In this document: positions 29,289 through 32,211 of the stretch, piece by piece
Position numbering within the stretch: the stretch's first letter is position 1
Layout: each line of letters starts with the position of its first letter
Source: a virus
IMG/VR virus record: IMGVR_UViG_3300024344_002357
Coordinates: 1-32,211 of that record
Reading direction: 5' to 3' (one strand)
Length of the DNA: 32,211 bases
Translations under genes and position numbers: made by a program
The notes under the pieces: generated by a model
Told to the model about the DNA's origin: nothing
What the model saw: only the letters and a program-made list of their open reading frames with translations
The model's database searches: none

Positions 29289-31490
29289 CTAAATAATATC
29301 ACACTTTCCGCCAGCGCAAGCCCATTCCTGTTCAGGTTTGACGTTGTTTTCTTCCTCTATAACTTCCGTATAGTCAACCTTAGTAAACTCCCTATTTAAG
29401 TCTACCCACTCTTTCCAGTTGTAGACATCTTTCATGCAATAGGTAAGCTTTCTTAGGTCTCCTTCAAAATATCTATCCGCAAACTTCTTACATCTGTCAG
29501 ACCACTCTTTTTTGCCATTGCCTTTTATCTTAGCTCCGACACCTAGAAGTGAATCGCAGGCCGACCATAGATTGTCTTCCCATAAGTTGAGAGCGACCTC
29601 TATAAGTCCGCTGACAAACAAAGATGCGTCTCCGTAGTGACGAACCTGTTCTGTTGGTAGGTAGATTGCGGTGAATGGCGCTTGGGGATAGTCCTTGTCT
29701 CCAGTAATTGGCAACAAAGATATACCACAGAAGTATTTCCTGTTTTTATAAATAAACTTTTCTACTTCTTCCCATTCATCTGGTTTTACATTAATCGTAT
29801 TAGAAACATTGTGTACAAGCCAAGGCTTGGTACACAGGGATTTATTAGTGCCGGGAATTACCCAGCTTTGCTGTGTGCTTTTTACATGTGTTAGGAGGTC
29901 TATAGCGCCAACTTGATTCTTAGTCTTAGACCCCGCAGGAACTTCTACGCAAAATGCAACTACATCATCGCTATCATTGTTAGACCATACGGACTCTTCA
30001 CAGGCTCTTGGGTTTACTTCTCTAAAGTAGTTGTAAATGGGTTCCATCTTATTCGCTTGAACCCTTCGTATATAACGCTTAGCATGATGCGGATGGATAC
30101 CAGAGGAAGTACCAAGAACACAACTGCTAGTACCTTCAGGCTTAATACAAGTAGTTCTAGCGGCTTGATTGGTTCCAATGATCTTAGCGACTCTTTTGTT
30201 TTCATCTTTAACTACTTTAGCCCCTTGTTTCTGCGTGTCAGGATCTAAGCATATCTCATGCTTCTCCATTATACCTGTCATGGAAACGCCGAGTAGTGCT
30301 TCTCTACTAACAATATTCTCGCTTGTCTTGCCGAGATAGGGGAATCTTGCAAACCCAGCCTGAAGAGAACCGATTATAGAAGCGGCTTTACAGGCTTCAA
30401 GGAAGTCTTCCTCTGTTTTTATCTTAGCGCAGTTAATTGTGCTTAGGTTGCAAGCCTGCCAACCGCTTTTGCCGGTTGTTTCGTCCACAGGCCACATTCC
30501 AATCTCAACACATGGATTAACTATTAACTCGGTAGAGTCAGACCATACAAAACCGGGTTCTCCAAACTCTTGTACTGACTTCATCAGTTTTGAAAACTGC
30601 TCGGCTGTTGTTTTATCTCTTAGTAATAATGCTGAATTATTAGAACGTCCTCTTTGTGGGTTCTCCACAAACCAAGATCCGGTCTTAGCTTTTGCCATCT
30701 CCTCATCATCTGCGCTAAATAAACATATAGTAGCACTTCTACGAACGCCGCCAGAAATAACAGCGTCAGCACTATGCATAACTATGTCGTAAGCTTGAAT
30801 TGGAGTGAGATCTCTTATTGACTTGTCACAGAACTCTAACTCTTTAAGTGCCTTGTCTAAAATTTTTCTAATGCTAGACAGGGCGTTTTTTAGGGGTTCT
30901 GGGCCGGGAGCTTTACCGCCGCTAGAGTTTAAGAAAGATCCAGCTGGTCTAATTTCAGAGTAATCAAAGTTTACGCTTTTGCCTACGTATTCTGGAAACA
31001 GTTCATCTTGATCAAAATAGCTAGCCACCAAAACGCCAACAGCGTCTGACCATCCTTCAATGGTATCTGGTATGACAAACTTTTTAGTGCCACTTTTATT
31101 TCTGACTAGGGGTGGTAGTTTTTCTACGTGATGTCTCTGCACAGAAAACCCAGTACCACAACCGCACAATAAAAGATACATACATTCTTGAAAGAAACGC
31201 AGTCGATCACAAAAAGAGGTGATGCAGTTATAGATTCTTGCGTTGTGTTTAAAGATTGGTTTTCCACCAAACTGTAAGGCTCTTTGAGATCCAAGAACGC
31301 GCTTCTTTCGCATCATCTCATAAGCCCACTCAATGTCTTCATGTATTTCTGGCTTGTCGAAATACTTGTCAAGCATCATTTCTTTTACTCGGCTAACAGC
31401 TTCTTCCCAAGTTTCTCTTCTTTTCTTTTCCGGTATCCATCTTGCATATTTTGCTACAAAAGTATAATCAGAAAGTTCTCGAACAGACAT
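29289..31490 (-). CDS. nrdJ: Class II (adenosylcobalamin-dependent) ribonucleotide reductase
   Basis: A 733-residue monomeric-type class II RNR, similar in length to the Lactobacillus RTPR. SGGVRRSATICLFS and RSNNSALLL are substrate-site motifs. N325-P-C327-V-E329 is the thiyl-radical active site, C89 and C347 (ACNLS) match the redox pair, and C725-x4-C730 near the C-terminus matches the re-reducing tail. No ATP-cone is seen at the N-terminus. It makes deoxyribonucleotides from ribonucleotides without oxygen or a second subunit but needs coenzyme B12 from the host. GGAG lies six bases before the ATG and a structured leader precedes it. Confidence 0.95.
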   Translation of the reverse strand: MSVRELSDYTFVAKYARWIPEKKRRETWEEAVSRVKEMMLDKYFDKPEIHEDIEWAYEMMRKKRVLGSQRALQFGGKPIFKHNARIYNCITSFCDRLRFFQECMYLLLCGCGTGFSVQRHHVEKLPPLVRNKSGTKKFVIPDTIEGWSDAVGVLVASYFDQDELFPEYVGKSVNFDYSEIRPAGSFLNSSGGKAPGPEPLKNALSSIRKILDKALKELEFCDKSIRDLTPIQAYDIVMHSADAVISGGVRRSATICLFSADDEEMAKAKTGSWFVENPQRGRSNNSALLLRDKTTAEQFSKLMKSVQEFGEPGFVWSDSTELIVNPCVEIGMWPVDETTGKSGWQACNLSTINCAKIKTEEDFLEACKAASIIGSLQAGFARFPYLGKTSENIVSREALLGVSMTGIMEKHEICLDPDTQKQGAKVVKDENKRVAKIIGTNQAARTTCIKPEGTSSCVLGTSSGIHPHHAKRYIRRVQANKMEPIYNYFREVNPRACEESVWSNNDSDDVVAFCVEVPAGSKTKNQVGAIDLLTHVKSTQQSWVIPGTNKSLCTKPWLVHNVSNTINVKPDEWEEVEKFIYKNRKYFCGISLLPITGDKDYPQAPFTAIYLPTEQVRHYGDASLFVSGLIEVALNLWEDNLWSACDSLLGVGAKIKGNGKKEWSDRCKKFADRYFEGDLRKLTYCMKDVYNWKEWVDLNREFTKVDYTEVIEEENNVKPEQEWACAGGKCDII

Positions 31491-31505
31491 ATGTGGCTCC
31501 GTAAA

Positions 31506-31604
31506 AAAGTAACACCTAAAACCTAAGCGGTTTGTCTAGGTTAAAAAATCACAAGGTTAAACTAAGCGCTTAGGGCTTATTGCACATCGAGGAGGTGTTA
31601 CTTT
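31506..31604. repeat. 99-bp segment bounded by perfect 12-bp inverted repeats
   Basis: The plus strand begins AAAGTAACACCT and ends AGGTGTTACTTT. The interior also has two copies of AGGTTAAA (31538-31545 and 31554-31561). No target-site duplication is visible at the ends, which favours an RNA structure over an inserted miniature element. Confidence 0.7.
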
Positions 31605-31644
31605 AGTTCAGTCTTTATGCTAACTCTTTAAGCCCCGACATTTT

Positions 31645-31650
31645 ATTATA
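31645..31650 (-). promoter_or_regulatory. Possible -10 element for RNR transcription
   Basis: A perfect TATAAT lies three bases beyond the deaminase stop codon on the minus strand, giving a leader of roughly 150 bases before RNR. At 16-18 base spacing no good TTGACA-like -35 is present, so it would need an activator or the phage sigma factor, or it is chance in AT-rich DNA. Confidence 0.35.
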
Positions 31651-31652
31651 CA

Positions 31653-32177
31653 CTAGAAAAGCGATAGCTGCTTATCATTTTTTTTGTCTACCACAAGATC
31701 GTTCAAGTAAGACCATCTTGGGGTAATCCAGTCTATCTTAAGTCCATTTTCAAACAGATGGTTGTGTATTAGCTTATCTTCCTCGGAATAACTATGTGCT
31801 TTTTGTCCAGCTAAAATTTTCCAAGTTTTTATATTATTTTGCCAAAGCAGTTTAGCACACCTGTAACAAGGCATGTGCGTAACATAAGCTATCACCTTCT
31901 TTTTCGGCCTTATTATCATATTGCTTATTGCATTTTGTTCAGCATGAACCATGAAGGGGTATTTGTCCGGCCTAACCGTAGGAAGGTCGTCGTCAATCAC
32001 GCCGGTACAAAATCCGTTATAACCAGCACTGATTACCCTATTCTTATGAACCAAGACGCATCCAACTTTCGTTTGAGAGTCGGGACTTCTGGTTGCTGTT
32101 AATTGTGCAAAATTTATAAAATACTCATCCCAAGTTGGACGAGTCATCGCGTTTTTTTGTTCTTGTTCTTCGTTCAC
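31653..32177 (-). CDS. dCMP deaminase with C-terminal clamp-binding-like peptide
   Basis: A 174-residue zinc deaminase. H78-A-E80-Q-N-A and P103-C104-x-x-C107 are the catalytic zinc motifs, and GYNGF plus DKYPFMVHAEQN fit the dCMP deaminase (ComEB-type) family. It converts dCMP to dUMP, the precursor for thymidylate. The start is either GTG 32177 (leaving a GTGA overlap with a possible upstream gene, as elsewhere here) or ATG 32147, which begins MTRPTWDEYF close to the domain start. The last five residues, Q170-L-S-L-F174, match the consensus peptide that binds the bacterial sliding clamp, unusual for this enzyme. Confidence 0.92.
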   Translation of the reverse strand: MNEEQEQKNAMTRPTWDEYFINFAQLTATRSPDSQTKVGCVLVHKNRVISAGYNGFCTGVIDDDLPTVRPDKYPFMVHAEQNAISNMIIRPKKKVIAYVTHMPCYRCAKLLWQNNIKTWKILAGQKAHSYSEEDKLIHNHLFENGLKIDWITPRWSYLNDLVVDKKNDKQLSLF

Positions 32178-32211
32178 GCTTCAGACGTTTCTTGTCTTTT
32201 TTGCTTTTTCT
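32178..32211 (-). other. Right-edge stretch, probably the 3' end of an upstream gene
   Basis: All three minus-strand frames are open from the edge: one stops at 32181, one at 32174 (giving GTGA with the GTG start of the deaminase) and one at 32125 with a very Lys/Arg-rich reading. The window is too short to decide which is the real upstream gene. The GTGA option fits the packing style of the rest of the region. Confidence 0.35.

Larger units (their letters stand above)
31491..31652 (-). promoter_or_regulatory. Structured leader of the RNR gene (candidate attenuator/regulatory RNA)
   Basis: This is the only sizeable non-coding gap in the window. On the minus strand it holds a TATAAT, a perfect 12-base inverted repeat (arms 31593-31604 and 31506-31517), and between the arms an 8-base helix CCTAAGCG/CGCTTAGG (31567-31574 with 31522-31529). 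That helix competes with AACCTA/TAGGTT (31537-31542 with 31520-31525) and with a local palindrome CTAAGCGCTTAG (31562-31573). The 3' arm of the long repeat runs into six Ts, then GGAG and the RNR start. This has the look of a switch between alternative hairpins controlling RNR. No B12-box-like sequence was seen. Confidence 0.55.

Noticed and set aside
31506-31604. Miniature transposable element with 12-bp terminal inverted repeats
   Set aside because: No target-site duplication is visible and the 3' arm plus U-run and nested alternative helices fit a regulatory RNA better. Not fully excluded.
31491-31652. Cobalamin riboswitch in front of the B12-dependent RNR
   Set aside because: The conserved B12-box and the surrounding multi-stem core could not be found; the region is also shorter than a typical cobalamin riboswitch.
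1-32211. tRNA genes or CRISPR arrays
   Set aside because: The window is almost entirely coding; neither gap contains a tRNA cloverleaf, and no regularly spaced repeats were seen.

Overview
The window is a continuous stretch of a tailed-phage (Caudoviricetes-type) genome. About forty protein genes, all on the minus strand, are packed with 1-4 nt ATGA/TAATG-type overlaps and almost no spacers. The evidence for a phage is the combination of a C-family replicative polymerase, DnaB helicase, DnaG primase, UvsX/RecA-like recombinase, SSB, dNMP kinase, dUTPase, dCMP deaminase, class II ribonucleotide reductase, PhoH and a small sigma factor, with no host housekeeping genes. Base composition is AT-rich. 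Shine-Dalgarno sequences are clear at many starts, which argues for a host that uses them. The host cannot be named from the sequence. Gene content suggests a large-genome phage, probably aquatic; that is inference.

Layout, in the direction of transcription (right to left): (1) dCMP deaminase, a structured leader, class II RNR and dUTPase (32.2-28.8 kb, nucleotide metabolism). (2) PhoH and a run of small unknown proteins, several with zinc-binding cysteines and one with a helix-turn-helix (28.8-26.0 kb). (3) Recombination and replication: RecA/UvsX, a PD-(D/E)XK nuclease, unknowns, DnaB, DnaG, dNMP kinase, a second PD-(D/E)XK protein and a RecB/Cas4-like nuclease with Fe-S-type cysteines (26.0-18.8 kb). 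(4) A DNA polymerase III alpha subunit split into two genes, with a small zinc protein and a DnaQ-type exonuclease between the halves (18.8-14.4 kb). (5) A good sigma70-like promoter, then SSB and a sigma factor (14.4-13.4 kb). (6) Directly coupled to the sigma gene, a roughly 13 kb glycan cluster: about nine glycosyltransferases, two sugar/polyol-type nucleotidyltransferases (one fused to a HAD phosphatase), an SDR epimerase/dehydratase, a degenerate methyltransferase and unknowns, running off the left edge.

Regions 1-4 would supply dNTPs and the replisome. Region 5 would supply SSB and redirect transcription. Region 6 looks like a self-contained pathway that makes an activated precursor and assembles a decoration, on virion, host surface or DNA; which one is not visible.

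The observations most worth a second look are: a 36-bp near-identical, in-frame segment (Y[IL]RYSGGKPDPQ) shared by a glycosyltransferase and the polymerase C-half; the polymerase split just after its third catalytic aspartate with two genes interposed; an RNR leader with a perfect 12-bp inverted repeat and mutually exclusive helices ending in a U-run; and a canonical sliding-clamp-binding peptide (QLSLF) at the extreme C-terminus of the dCMP deaminase.
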